A DNA stretch of 64,000 bases from Anaerolinea thermophila. Lineage in GTDB: Bacteria; Chloroflexota; Anaerolineae; Anaerolineales; Anaerolineaceae. Under the pieces are notes generated by a model. The model saw nothing but the letters and a program-made list of their open reading frames with translations, ran no database searches and was not told the DNA's origin. Positions 1 through 8,390 of this stretch are shown piece by piece (within the stretch, counting starts at the first letter, position 1; every line of letters begins with the position of its first letter). The position numbers and the translations under genes were made by a program. Location of the stretch: the NCBI RefSeq assembly GCF_020723905.1, contig NZ_DYHZ01000004.1, positions 115,099-179,098 on the forward strand, written 5' to 3'.

Positions 1-717
1 AAATTCGTGAAAACCCCGCCGATGACCCGCACCTGCACGGCATGCCACGGGACGCGCGTGGGCAATGAATACCTTGGCAAGAACGAAGGCATCCCCGGCG
101 ATATCCACTTCCGCCAGGGGCGCATGAACTGCGTATCCTGCCACGAAGGCGCCACCCTCCACACCACCCCCGAAGATGCCCGCGGCAACCGCTACTGGGG
201 CGAGCAAACCCCCGCCTGCGAGGACTGCCATCAGCAGGTTGGCGCATCAGGCGACCCCATTGCTCAGCACGTCCTGCATAAGGATAAACTCCAGTGTCAG
301 GTATGCCACTCGGTGCAGTACACCTCGTGCGATGGCTGTCACGTTGCCATCAGCCAGAAAACCGGTAAGCCCTTCTTTAAGACCGAAGCCACTTACCTGA
401 CTTTCTTCATCGGAAAGAACGCCACCGATAACCCCAACCGCCCCTATGAGTACGTGACCGTGCGGCATGTACCGGTGGCGCCCACCAGTTTCCAGTACTA
501 CGGCGAGAACCTCCTGCCGAACTTTAACCTGCGTCCCACCTGGATGTACACCACCCCGCACAACATTCAGCGCAAGACGCCCCAGAATTCGTCCTGTAAC
601 AGTTGTCATGGCAACAGCGAACTGTTCCTGACGGCTGATAAGGTCAAACCGGAAGAGTTGGAAGCCAACCGCAGGGTCATCGTCGAAGAAATCCCTGCAC
701 CCATTCCGGGACAATAA
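1..717 (+). CDS. Multiheme cytochrome c (5' end outside window)
   Basis: The frame is open from the first base, so the N-terminus, and any signal peptide, is probably cut off by the window edge; the first possible internal start is a GTG at 7. Counted from that GTG, the 236 residues carry six CxxCH haem-c sites, at 10, 42, 71, 97, 108 and 197. Between the fifth and sixth lies a haem-free stretch rich in Tyr, Asn and Pro. Haem c attaches outside the cytoplasm, so the protein should act at the cell surface in electron transfer. The next gene, a rhodanese lipoprotein, starts 27 bases downstream and is probably co-transcribed. The electron partner cannot be named. The CxxCH pattern makes the cytochrome call firm; the subfamily is unknown. 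Confidence 0.88.
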   Translation, partial: KFVKTPPMTRTCTACHGTRVGNEYLGKNEGIPGDIHFRQGRMNCVSCHEGATLHTTPEDARGNRYWGEQTPACEDCHQQVGASGDPIAQHVLHKDKLQCQVCHSVQYTSCDGCHVAISQKTGKPFFKTEATYLTFFIGKNATDNPNRPYEYVTVRHVPVAPTSFQYYGENLLPNFNLRPTWMYTTPHNIQRKTPQNSSCNSCHGNSELFLTADKVKPEELEANRRVIVEEIPAPIPGQ

Positions 718-744
718 CACACCATTCTTATCGAGGAGAGAAGT

Positions 745-2469
745 ATGTCTCGCAAATTGTCTTTACCGCTTATCGTTCTGGTACTGATAGCGCTGGTATT
801 GAACGCCTGCGCTCCCGCCGCAACCCCCACGGTTGCCCCCACCAGTACCACCGCGCCGGTGGTGGTTGAACCCACTGCCACCCCGGAACCCACCGTTGCC
901 CCCGATGTGGCGGCGCTGTGGAACGATTTGATTGCCAGCCTGCCCGCCGATAAGGGCTATGGACTGGTCTCTGCTGCCAAACTCAATGAGGAACTGGCAG
1001 AGAAAGCCCCCTTCCTGCTGGACGTGCGCGAAGCCGCCGAACTGGAGAAGGACGGCTACATTGAAGGCGCCGTGCACATCCCCGTGCGCCAGGTGCTGGA
1101 CAACCTCGACAAACTGCCCCCCCAGGATCAACCCATCGTGGTCTATTGCGCCTCCGGTCACCGTGGCGCCTTTGTGATGGCATCGCTGAAACTGCTGGGC
1201 TACACCAATGTGCGCAATCTGGCGGGCGGTCTGGGTGCCTGGAAGAAAGCCGAACTGCCTGTGGTCACCGGCTCCATGCCCGAAGCCCCCAAAGCCGGCA
1301 CCGCTCCGGAGATTAAAGATCAGGCGCTGTATGAACTGCTCAAGGGCTTCTTCACCAGCCTGCCCGATGGCTTCTACTCCATCAAAGCCGACAAACTCAA
1401 CACCGAACTGGCAGAAGGCAAAGCCTACAACCTGATTGATGTTCGCCGCGAAGACGAATTCCAGAAGAACGGCTACATTGCGGGCGCCGTCAACCTGCCC
1501 ATGGAAACCCTCTTCGCCAGCCTGGACAAACTGCCCGCCAAAGACGCCCCCATCGTGATCTACTGCGCCTCCGGTCACCGCGGTGCAATTGTCGCCATGG
1601 GCTTGCGCCTGCTGGGCTACACCAACGTCATCAATCTGGTGGGTGGCATCAATGCCTGGAAGGCGGCAGGCTTCCCGCTGGAAGGCGTGGTGGACTGGAA
1701 CGCCCTGTGGGGTGACTTCCTCACCAACCTGCCTGAGAATTTCTACACCATCACCGCTGCGAACCTGAACAGCGCTCTGGTGGAGAAAGCCCCCTTCCTG
1801 CTGGACGTGCGCGAAGCCGCCGAACTGGAGAAGGACGGCTACATTGAAGGCGCCGTGCACATCCCCGTGCGCCAGGTGCTGGATAACCTCGACAAACTCC
1901 CTGCCCAGGATCAACCCATCGTGGTCTATTGTGGCTCCGGTCACCGCGGCGCCTTTGTGATGGCGGCACTGCGCTTCCTGGGTTACACCGATGTGGTCAA
2001 TCTGGTGGGGGGGCTGAATGCCTGGAAGAAAGCCGAACTGCCTGTGGTTACCGGCTCCATGCCCGAAGCCCCCAAAGCCGGCACCGCCCCGCAGGTGGAT
2101 GCCCTGCGCCTGGAAGGGCTGAAAGCCTTCTTTGCCGGTCTGCCTGAGGGCTTTGGCACCATCAAAGCCGGTGATTTGAACGCCGCCCTGGGCGAAGCCA
2201 CCAAACCCTTCATTCTGGACGTGCGCACCGAAAAAGAATATACCGAAGACGGGCACATTGAAGGCTCCGTGCACATCCCGATCAATACGTTATGGGCAAA
2301 TCTGGACAAACTGCCCGCCAAAGATGCCCGCATTGTCGTGCTGTGCAAATCGGGTCACCGCGGCGCGCTGGCTATGATGGCACTGCGCATGAACGGCTAC
2401 ACCGATGTGGTCAACCTGTTGGGCGGCACCAATGCCTGGGTGGCAGCAGAACTCCCGCTGGTGAAGTAA
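745..2469 (+). CDS. Lipoprotein with four tandem rhodanese domains
   Basis: The 574-residue protein begins with a lipoprotein signal peptide (hydrophobic stretch, lipobox LNAC) and a Thr/Pro/Ala-rich linker, so it should be lipid-anchored outside the membrane. Four rhodanese-like domains of about 130 residues follow. Each keeps the active-site loop with its cysteine: C135, C274, C396 and C534, in CASGHR, CASGHR, CGSGHR and CKSGHR. Rhodaneses move sulfane sulfur through a Cys persulfide, so four intact sites suggest relay or binding of sulfur species at the surface. The upstream multiheme cytochrome fits sulfur or thiosulfate redox chemistry, but that is inference. Domains 1 and 3 are nearly identical at DNA level. 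The ATG follows a GAGGAGAG ribosome site, and a strong terminator follows the stop. Confidence 0.92.
   Translation: MSRKLSLPLIVLVLIALVLNACAPAATPTVAPTSTTAPVVVEPTATPEPTVAPDVAALWNDLIASLPADKGYGLVSAAKLNEELAEKAPFLLDVREAAELEKDGYIEGAVHIPVRQVLDNLDKLPPQDQPIVVYCASGHRGAFVMASLKLLGYTNVRNLAGGLGAWKKAELPVVTGSMPEAPKAGTAPEIKDQALYELLKGFFTSLPDGFYSIKADKLNTELAEGKAYNLIDVRREDEFQKNGYIAGAVNLPMETLFASLDKLPAKDAPIVIYCASGHRGAIVAMGLRLLGYTNVINLVGGINAWKAAGFPLEGVVDWNALWGDFLTNLPENFYTITAANLNSALVEKAPFLLDVREAAELEKDGYIEGAVHIPVRQVLDNLDKLPAQDQPIVVYCGSGHRGAFVMAALRFLGYTDVVNLVGGLNAWKKAELPVVTGSMPEAPKAGTAPQVDALRLEGLKAFFAGLPEGFGTIKAGDLNAALGEATKPFILDVRTEKEYTEDGHIEGSVHIPINTLWANLDKLPAKDARIVVLCKSGHRGALAMMALRMNGYTDVVNLLGGTNAWVAAELPLVK
1000..1100 (+). 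repeat. Intragenic direct repeat, copy 1 (rhodanese domain 1)
   Basis: These 101 bases match 1783-1883 base for base, including silent positions. Similarity continues with scattered differences to about 1308 (partner 2091). The spacing is 783 bases, equal to 261 codons. Confidence 0.9.
1783..1883 (+). repeat. Intragenic direct repeat, copy 2 (rhodanese domain 3)
   Basis: Partner of 1000-1100. Domains 2 and 4 are clearly more diverged, so duplication of a two-domain unit or recent gene conversion is likely. Confidence 0.9.
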
Positions 2470-2494
2470 CGCAGAACCGAAAATAGCCTCTCAA

Positions 2495-2529
2495 TCTCCC
2501 CGAAAGGACTCTTTCGGGGAGATTTTTTT
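2495..2529 (+). terminator. Strong intrinsic terminator after the rhodanese gene
   Basis: A perfect 12-bp stem (2495-2506 with 2511-2522) around a 4-base loop is followed by seven T (2523-2529). It ends the cytochrome-rhodanese transcript. Confidence 0.95.
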
Positions 2530-2596
2530 AAATCTCTTTTCTGGAGCGGTGGTAAAATGTTCTTACTCCATTCATTTCATCCGAAAGAGAATTTCC

Positions 2597-3709
2597 ATGG
2601 CAGACTCAAACGTGACCCGAATGGCACAGGTGCTGGTGGACTACTCCACCGCCATCCAGCCCGGTGATACCGTGCTGATTGAAGCCACCACGCTGGCAGA
2701 AGAACTGGTGCGCGAGGTGTACCGCCGGGTGCTGGAACGCGGTGGGCATCCGCACCTGTTGCTGGCGCTCCCCGATCAGGATGAAATCTTCTACGCCGCG
2801 GCATCCCGCGACGAGCAACTGGATTTCGTCCCCGCCCTGCATCACTACGCCGCCGAAAACTTCGACGCGCGCATCCGCATCTACTCCGAGGGCAACACCC
2901 GCGGCTTGAACAGCGTCAACCCCGCACGCCAGGCACGCCGCCAGAAAGCCCTCTCGGTGGTTCAGCGGGCAGTTTTCCGCCGCGCCGCCGCCGATCAACT
3001 GCGCTGGGTGAGCACCCTCTTCCCCACCCAGGCATACGCCATGGAAGCCGGTATGGGCTGGCATGAGTACTGCCAGTTCGTCTTCTCCGCCTGCGCGGTG
3101 GACGGTTCGGTTGCCGACCCGGTTGCCTACTGGCAGGAAGTGGGCAAACAGCAGCAGAAGTTCATCACCGCATTCCAGGGACACGACCGCGTCACCCTGC
3201 GCGGTCCCAACGTGGACCTGACCCTCTCCATTCGCGAGCGGCGCTTCCTCAACTCCTGCGGCATTCACAACATGCCCGACGGCGAAATTTACACCGGTCC
3301 GGTGGAAGATTCGGTAGAGGGCTGGGTGCGCTTCACCTACCCCGCCATTTACGGCGGGCGCGCCGTGGAAGGCGTGGAACTGACCTTCCAGAAGGGTCAG
3401 GTGGTCCGGGCAACCGCACGCACCAACCTTGAATTTCTGGAGCAAACCCTGAACAGCGACCCCGGCGCGCGTTATCTGGGTGAATTTGCCATTGGCACCA
3501 ACTTCCACATCCATCGCTTCACCGGCAACATCCTCTTCGATGAGAAAATTGGCGGCACGTTTCACATGGCGCTGGGCAACAGTTACCCCGAAACAGGCGG
3601 ACGCAACCAGAGCGCCATCCACTGGGACATGATCTGCGACCTGCGCACCGACTCCGAAATCCTGGTGGACGGCGAGGTGGTTTACCGCAACGGAGAGTTT
3701 TTAATCTAG
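2597..3709 (+). CDS. M29 family metallo-aminopeptidase
   Basis: The 370-residue protein matches thermophilic aminopeptidases (AmpS/AmpT, peptidase family M29), two-metal enzymes that remove N-terminal residues from peptides in the cytoplasm. The expected metal and catalytic residues appear with family spacing: E230 (PDGEIYTGP), E296 (LGEFAIG), H323 and Y330 (HMALGNSY), H342 and D344 (IHWD). The ATG at 2597 is chosen over one at 2549 because AAAGAGA lies 6 bases before it and the protein then starts like its family (MADSNVTRMAQVLVDYS). A TGGTAAAAT sequence near 2545-2553 is a possible -10. The gene stands alone between two terminators. Confidence 0.95.
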   Translation: MADSNVTRMAQVLVDYSTAIQPGDTVLIEATTLAEELVREVYRRVLERGGHPHLLLALPDQDEIFYAAASRDEQLDFVPALHHYAAENFDARIRIYSEGNTRGLNSVNPARQARRQKALSVVQRAVFRRAAADQLRWVSTLFPTQAYAMEAGMGWHEYCQFVFSACAVDGSVADPVAYWQEVGKQQQKFITAFQGHDRVTLRGPNVDLTLSIRERRFLNSCGIHNMPDGEIYTGPVEDSVEGWVRFTYPAIYGGRAVEGVELTFQKGQVVRATARTNLEFLEQTLNSDPGARYLGEFAIGTNFHIHRFTGNILFDEKIGGTFHMALGNSYPETGGRNQSAIHWDMICDLRTDSEILVDGEVVYRNGEFLI

Positions 3710-3732
3710 GGTTATCTTTCCTGAAATCAACT

Positions 3733-3762
3733 GAACCTGCCCACAGTGGGGCAGGTTCTTTT
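3733..3762 (+). terminator. Intrinsic terminator after the aminopeptidase gene
   Basis: A 10-bp stem (3733-3742 with 3749-3758) and 6-base loop is followed by a T-rich run. It lies between convergent genes. Confidence 0.85.
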
Positions 3763-3797
3763 GTTCTTTACAGGAGATGGGGGATGATTCGAGCGTC

Positions 3798-4526
3798 TTA
3801 AAACTCCGGCAGGTGATGATCGAAACGCTCGGCGGGCAGACCGGTAAACAGCGTCAACACCTTTAACCAGGCGCGGCGCTCCTCGGGCGTCAGCGGTTCT
3901 TCGCGGTATTCCCAGTTTTGCTTGCGGATAAACTCCAGCATCTCGGCGCGGTGCTTTTTGAGACGCTCAAGGGTGTCTTCCAGCACAAAATCGGTGGCGC
4001 GCGGGAAACGATCTCCCGCTTCGTCCATCCAGCCACGCAGATGCTTCAGACAAATCCCATCCGATTGCAGGTAGGCTTCGCGCAGGCGCGAATCGCGCTC
4101 CTCCAGCGCCTGCATGAAACTGGAGAGCACGTTCATCCCCGCCTGTTTCATCTGCTGGCAAACGGGACATTCCACCGCCGGAGCATGTCTGGTGCGCCGG
4201 AACAGCCCCATCCCCGGAGACATCCTGCGCGCCGTCCGCCGTTTGCGCAGGTCTTCCAGCGTGTTTTCAACCAGCGACTCGTAGATGAGATTCACCCCCA
4301 GCGCCGGACCGCTTCGGGAAAGTTCCATCGCCACCAGCAACCGGGTGTGGGCAGGACAAAACCCGCCTGCACTGCGCACCTCGCGGCGCGTCTGCGGATC
4401 ATTGGTGTGTTCCCACAGCAAATGATCCACGGCGTTCAACGCGGCTTCGTGCTCCAGTCGGCACACCGCACAACCCGGCTTGCGCAGGGCTTCTTCCAAC
4501 CGCACCAGCGTCAGAGCAAACGGCAT
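3798..4526 (-). CDS. Cys/His cluster protein (resembles DUF6062)
   Basis: This 242-residue soluble protein has no assigned function. It carries two similar modules, each a CxxC followed by a CxxH: C19/C22 with C57/H60, and C120/C123 with C159/H162. The pairing suggests two metal sites, probably zinc, in a helical protein; the layout resembles the family I know as DUF6062. The start at 4526 is chosen over an upstream in-frame ATG at 4583 because AAAGGAGT sits just before it and the extra 19 residues look non-coding. It is monocistronic or follows the AT-rich glycosyltransferase pair. Metal binding is inferred from the motif only. Confidence 0.72.
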   Translation of the reverse strand: MPFALTLVRLEEALRKPGCAVCRLEHEAALNAVDHLLWEHTNDPQTRREVRSAGGFCPAHTRLLVAMELSRSGPALGVNLIYESLVENTLEDLRKRRTARRMSPGMGLFRRTRHAPAVECPVCQQMKQAGMNVLSSFMQALEERDSRLREAYLQSDGICLKHLRGWMDEAGDRFPRATDFVLEDTLERLKKHRAEMLEFIRKQNWEYREEPLTPEERRAWLKVLTLFTGLPAERFDHHLPEF

Positions 4527-4594
4527 GGGCACTCCTTTAGGGGAATAAACTGAAGCAAATATATCATTTCCTGAGTCGAACAAACGAAAAAGAA

Positions 4595-6154
4595 TTACTC
4601 CTTGAAAAGATTTTCATAAACTGTAATAGCAGGAGTTTGATACACAGGTATCCAATTTGCCTGGACTTCTTTCAGCATTTTTTGGGTTTCTGGAATAACA
4701 TATTGCCCCCAACTGAGAACAATAGTATCGACTATCCAATATCTCGCCTTATGATAATCTGTATCAAAACGCAATCGTTCCTTGGGAATTCCCAGTGGGA
4801 AGTGAACGGTACCTCCCTGGTTTACCGCTATGGAAATTTGATAATCTGTTGAATTTGCATGGATTGCCCATGCAATAGCAGGTGATGCAAGTACCAGATC
4901 ATCAGTTGATACATGGCGATTCACATATTCCGTAACTGCGCGGAATTCATCTAGGGGAATCATCAGCGAGTCAAAATCTGTTGAAAAATGTGTCATCACC
5001 TGTTGAAATAAATTGAATAAACTGCCAAAAAAAGGGAAAATAAAAACAAGCAGTAAACATATTGTAAGGAAGGCTCTGACATAACCCGTTCCAAAACCTG
5101 TTAATCGATTCAACGAGAAAACCTCTAAAATTTTTCCTGGAAAAGACACAATGTATTCAATTCCCCGTGCAGACAAAACCCCTATACCCAAAAAAACGAG
5201 AGGATAATAAGGCAAAAGATAATAAAAACTTTGATACCCCATTGAAACACTTCTCAATAAAATTACAAGAGGAACAAAAAAAGCGGTAAACGATAAAATC
5301 GCTAACCGTTTATTAGACAGCAACAAGAATCCAAACATACCTAAAAGGAGCAAAGGATTTTTATCCAAATCAAAAGCATAAACTACCATTATTCTTCCCA
5401 ATTGCATCACAATCGGAGCATTTATCCTCAAAGAGGTAAATTTCCAGTCAAATAAAAAGGAATCCCCAAATGCCATCCATGATAAAAAAAAATGAAAAAG
5501 TAAGGGCAAAACCAGAATCAAGAAAACCCAACCGCTCTTTTTCCAATTCACCAATATGGCTGTTAAAGCGATGAAGATCAAATACCCGACATAAGCCAGT
5601 TCAATTAGCACCCCAATTGAACCTAAGAAAGCAGCCATTAGAAACCATCTAAATTTATCTGTCTGAATCGCTTTCCATAATAACCAGAAAACCACAACCG
5701 TCAAAGGAGCGAGCAAATTGTAACCGAACCCCATTCGGGAAAATAAAACGGCTTTGGGATCAACGGCTAAAAGAAATGACGCAAGATAAGGCACCAGTGG
5801 AAAATCTTTTGAAAGGATATCCTTAAGACAATAAAATAGCAGGATTACCGTTAAGACCCCCGCAAAGGCTGTGACTGCTCTTAATGTCAGCAAATTTACA
5901 GGGAGAAATCTTGCAAGTATCGTTAAGAGGTGAGGAAAAACGGGCATACGCCCCAGTAACAACAAACTTCCTTGTACTCCCAAGTACTCAGAACGCCCCT
6001 TAATTAAGTTGTCGACCACATTCAAAATAGTCCCTTCATCAGAATAAATTCCCGGATTGCTTTCCAGTTTGTAGAAACGGGTAAAAACTGCTGCTGCAAC
6101 AATCAATGAAAAAATAAAAATGTGCAGAATTCGTAAAAATTTTCCTGAAACCAT
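4595..6154 (-). CDS. GT-C/GT39-like membrane glycosyltransferase, AT-rich
   Basis: The 519-residue protein has about ten membrane segments. After the first comes a loop with an acidic pair (D39-E40 in YSDEG), the usual position of the catalytic Asp in GT-C enzymes of the PMT/ArnT type, which move sugars from polyprenyl-phosphate donors on the outer membrane face. The C-terminal 120 residues form a soluble domain. The gene starts 3 bases after the stop of the next upstream gene, so the two form an operon. Base composition and codon use are strikingly AT-rich against the GC-rich neighbours, suggesting recent transfer. The acceptor is unknown. Confidence 0.8.
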   Translation of the reverse strand: MVSGKFLRILHIFIFSLIVAAAVFTRFYKLESNPGIYSDEGTILNVVDNLIKGRSEYLGVQGSLLLLGRMPVFPHLLTILARFLPVNLLTLRAVTAFAGVLTVILLFYCLKDILSKDFPLVPYLASFLLAVDPKAVLFSRMGFGYNLLAPLTVVVFWLLWKAIQTDKFRWFLMAAFLGSIGVLIELAYVGYLIFIALTAILVNWKKSGWVFLILVLPLLFHFFLSWMAFGDSFLFDWKFTSLRINAPIVMQLGRIMVVYAFDLDKNPLLLLGMFGFLLLSNKRLAILSFTAFFVPLVILLRSVSMGYQSFYYLLPYYPLVFLGIGVLSARGIEYIVSFPGKILEVFSLNRLTGFGTGYVRAFLTICLLLVFIFPFFGSLFNLFQQVMTHFSTDFDSLMIPLDEFRAVTEYVNRHVSTDDLVLASPAIAWAIHANSTDYQISIAVNQGGTVHFPLGIPKERLRFDTDYHKARYWIVDTIVLSWGQYVIPETQKMLKEVQANWIPVYQTPAITVYENLFKE

Positions 6155-6157
6155 TTC

Positions 6158-7651
6158 TTACCGCTCCAACAGGTAAATATTTACAGGCGCTGCCTGTGGA
6201 TATTCGATTTTTCCATAGTAGTTTGCTGACCGAATATAAAAATTCATTCTTTGATGAATATGAGGAGAAAGTTGAGAATCATTGCTATATATAATCCAAA
6301 CCCTTTGATTTTCGAGTTTCTCCAGAGGTACTTTCTGTAAGTTAAACGCCTCCTGAAAAGGCGGAATCATAAAGCCAGGAGGAAATTTTTCGTCAAGCAA
6401 ATAATGAGAATGTCCATCTAAATAAAAAGCAAAAGGCAATAACGTGGTTGCAGTGGCATGATAAAAAATATCCCCCGATTGAATTTCAGGTTTCAGGTTC
6501 TCTAATTTTTCTTTCAAATATCCCCCTTTTTGGTTTGGACTCCAAAAGAGGAGATACAGAACCGATAGAGCAATCAATACACCCAATATAATCTTGCCAG
6601 TTATTTTATACTCATTCAGAAGATACGCCAGAAACAGGATAGTTACCGCTGATATGCCACTTAAGGAACGATATACTATTAAATGTCCACTATGGTAAAA
6701 CATACCTGCAATAAAAATCATGAGGATCGGAAATACACAAAGAAGCCCAGGTACAAACAACAACCTGAGATGACTGGCTTTTTGAATAATCCCCAGTAAG
6801 AAAAAAGAGAGGAATATTACAATAAGAAAGATAAGACCACTTATTGAAAGGATAAAGTTAAGTAGAGACATGTTATCAATCCAAAATACATGACTCAACT
6901 GGAAAAACAATCTCTCACCATTTACCTCTGGCACATTGATTCCAGAAAAAAATCTTCCTTCTAATGCCTTCCCCCATATAAAAATCCAAGGAAAAAAAGA
7001 AAGGATTGCCCCAAAACCTGTGTAGAAAATTTTTCTCCATTCATGTGGATGGTTCAGGAAGGCAATGATAAAGAGAGTCATCACATAAAATGGTGCAGCA
7101 CTATTTGAATAGAGAAGTAAGCCACTGCATGCCAGAAATCCCCAAAATTTTTTTTGAAGGATAAATAAAAAACCTTGTAAATACAGATAACTCATCAGAG
7201 CATATACACGAGCATCTTGCGCCATCCAGATTTGATACGGTAATAAACCAAGCAGCAGTAAAGTCATAAAGCGAAGGGATTTTTGCACCTTATAAAAAGC
7301 CAGTATTTGCTCACCAACCCAGAGTATCCCAATACTGAACAAAAATGAAAGAATGCGATATCCCCATGCTTGTTGAGGAAAAATCAACACAACCACCTTT
7401 TCCAGAATTTCCCATAATGGGGGATTGAGTTCAAAAGAGATGAGCCGAATCATTGGAAACAAAGGCAAACGAGTGAGAAAAATTGTCAATGCTTCATCAT
7501 ACCAGACTGAATTTTGTTCCAGACCATGCGCTCTCAGAATAAATCCAATGCCTAAAGGAAACCATAAATAGAATTTTCCAGAATAAAGAGAGGAGAGTAT
7601 TCTCTTATACTTGCCTTTTAAAATAGACTTTATCATAATCTCTTTTTTCAT
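6158..7651 (-). CDS. GT-C/GT39-like membrane glycosyltransferase, AT-rich
   Basis: The 497-residue polytopic protein resembles its downstream neighbour. An acidic pair sits in the first outer loop (D52-E53 in VWYDEALT), many membrane helices follow, and the C-terminus is short and soluble. Transfer of a sugar from a lipid-phosphate donor is the likely role. Composition is AT-rich like the neighbour. The start is uncertain: an AGGAGG lies about 25 bases before the chosen ATG, too far for normal use, and a second ATG occurs at codon 6. A GATAAT near 7706-7711 may be the -10 of this operon, back to back with the rhamnose promoter. Confidence 0.78.
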   Translation of the reverse strand: MKKEIMIKSILKGKYKRILSSLYSGKFYLWFPLGIGFILRAHGLEQNSVWYDEALTIFLTRLPLFPMIRLISFELNPPLWEILEKVVVLIFPQQAWGYRILSFLFSIGILWVGEQILAFYKVQKSLRFMTLLLLGLLPYQIWMAQDARVYALMSYLYLQGFLFILQKKFWGFLACSGLLLYSNSAAPFYVMTLFIIAFLNHPHEWRKIFYTGFGAILSFFPWIFIWGKALEGRFFSGINVPEVNGERLFFQLSHVFWIDNMSLLNFILSISGLIFLIVIFLSFFLLGIIQKASHLRLLFVPGLLCVFPILMIFIAGMFYHSGHLIVYRSLSGISAVTILFLAYLLNEYKITGKIILGVLIALSVLYLLFWSPNQKGGYLKEKLENLKPEIQSGDIFYHATATTLLPFAFYLDGHSHYLLDEKFPPGFMIPPFQEAFNLQKVPLEKLENQRVWIIYSNDSQLSPHIHQRMNFYIRSANYYGKIEYPQAAPVNIYLLER

Positions 7652-7756
7652 AAAAATCTTCTGAACAAGGATAACCTCCTCCTGAGATTTTACTCGTACT
7701 TTCTCTTATTATCCACTCACTTATTCATCTCAACTGTATTGCGATTTCTCTTTCCA

Positions 7757-7787
7757 TTGACCCTTTTTATCCAGAATCCGCTATAAT
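7757..7787 (+). promoter_or_regulatory. Promoter of the rhamnose operon, likely leaderless
   Basis: TTGACC (7757-7762) and TATAAT (7782-7787) are separated by 19 bases. The rfbC start codon is at 7797, so transcription should begin at or 1-3 bases before the ATG, leaving no room for a ribosome site. Confidence 0.8.
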
Positions 7788-7796
7788 CACTTCAGT

Positions 7797-8345
7797 ATGC
7801 ACTGTCTCTCAACCGCCATACCCGATGTGATGATTCTCGAACCGCAGGTATTCCGGGATGAGCGCGGCTTCTTCATGGAAGTCTTCCACGAGGAAAAGTT
7901 CGCCGCTCTGGGATTGCCCACCCGCTTCGTCCAGGACAACCACTCCGCTTCGCGGCGCGGTGTCCTGCGTGGACTGCACTACCAGGTCCGGCAGGCGCAG
8001 GGCAAACTGGTTCGGGTGATCATCGGCGAGGTGTTCGATGTGGCGGTGGACCTGCGCCGCTCTTCCCCCACCTTCGGGCAATGGGTGGGTGAGTTGCTCA
8101 GCGCCGACACCCCCCGCATGATGTGGATTCCCGCCGGTTTCGCCCACGGCTTCCTGGTGCTGAGCGAATGGGCGGAGGTGCTCTACAAAACCACCGATTT
8201 CTATGCCCCCCAGTGGGAGCGCACCCTGCTGTGGAACGACCCCGCCATTGGCATCCGCTGGCTGCTTCAGCCGGGAGAAGAGCCCCGCCTCTCCGAAAAA
8301 GACCGCCGCGGCTTACCGCTGGCACAGTGCGAAACGTACCCTTAA
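7797..8345 (+). CDS. rfbC: dTDP-4-dehydrorhamnose 3,5-epimerase
   Basis: The 182-residue cupin enzyme epimerises C3 and C5 of dTDP-4-dehydro-6-deoxyglucose, the third step of dTDP-L-rhamnose synthesis. The N-terminus (IPDVMILEP, then DERGFFMEVF) and RGLHYQ are typical. H61 and D169 fit the catalytic dyad and Y130 the acid. Length is normal. The ATG at 7797 lies 9 bases after TATAAT with no ribosome site, so a leaderless mRNA is expected. It is first of four rhamnose genes, but a terminator-like hairpin separates it from rfbB. Confidence 0.96.
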   Translation: MHCLSTAIPDVMILEPQVFRDERGFFMEVFHEEKFAALGLPTRFVQDNHSASRRGVLRGLHYQVRQAQGKLVRVIIGEVFDVAVDLRRSSPTFGQWVGELLSADTPRMMWIPAGFAHGFLVLSEWAEVLYKTTDFYAPQWERTLLWNDPAIGIRWLLQPGEEPRLSEKDRRGLPLAQCETYP

Positions 8346-8351
8346 CCTTCT

Positions 8352-8378
8352 GTCCCACCCGTGTGGGACGCCTTTTTT
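8352..8378 (+). terminator. Terminator-like hairpin between rfbC and rfbB
   Basis: A perfect 7-bp stem (8352-8358 with 8363-8369), 4-base loop, GC spacer and six T (8373-8378). It sits inside the operon, just before the rfbB ribosome site, so partial termination or attenuation is likely. Confidence 0.75.
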
Positions 8379-8390
8379 CTGGGAGGATGT

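Noticed and set aside
763..2274. 503-codon minus-strand open frame across the rhodanese gene
   Set aside because: It mirrors the repeated rhodanese domains and is rich in His, Gln and Gly. It is a GC-bias shadow of a clear gene.
4560..7740. Mobile element carrying the AT-rich genes
   Set aside because: No transposase, integrase, terminal repeats or tRNA border is visible; only the composition suggests transfer.
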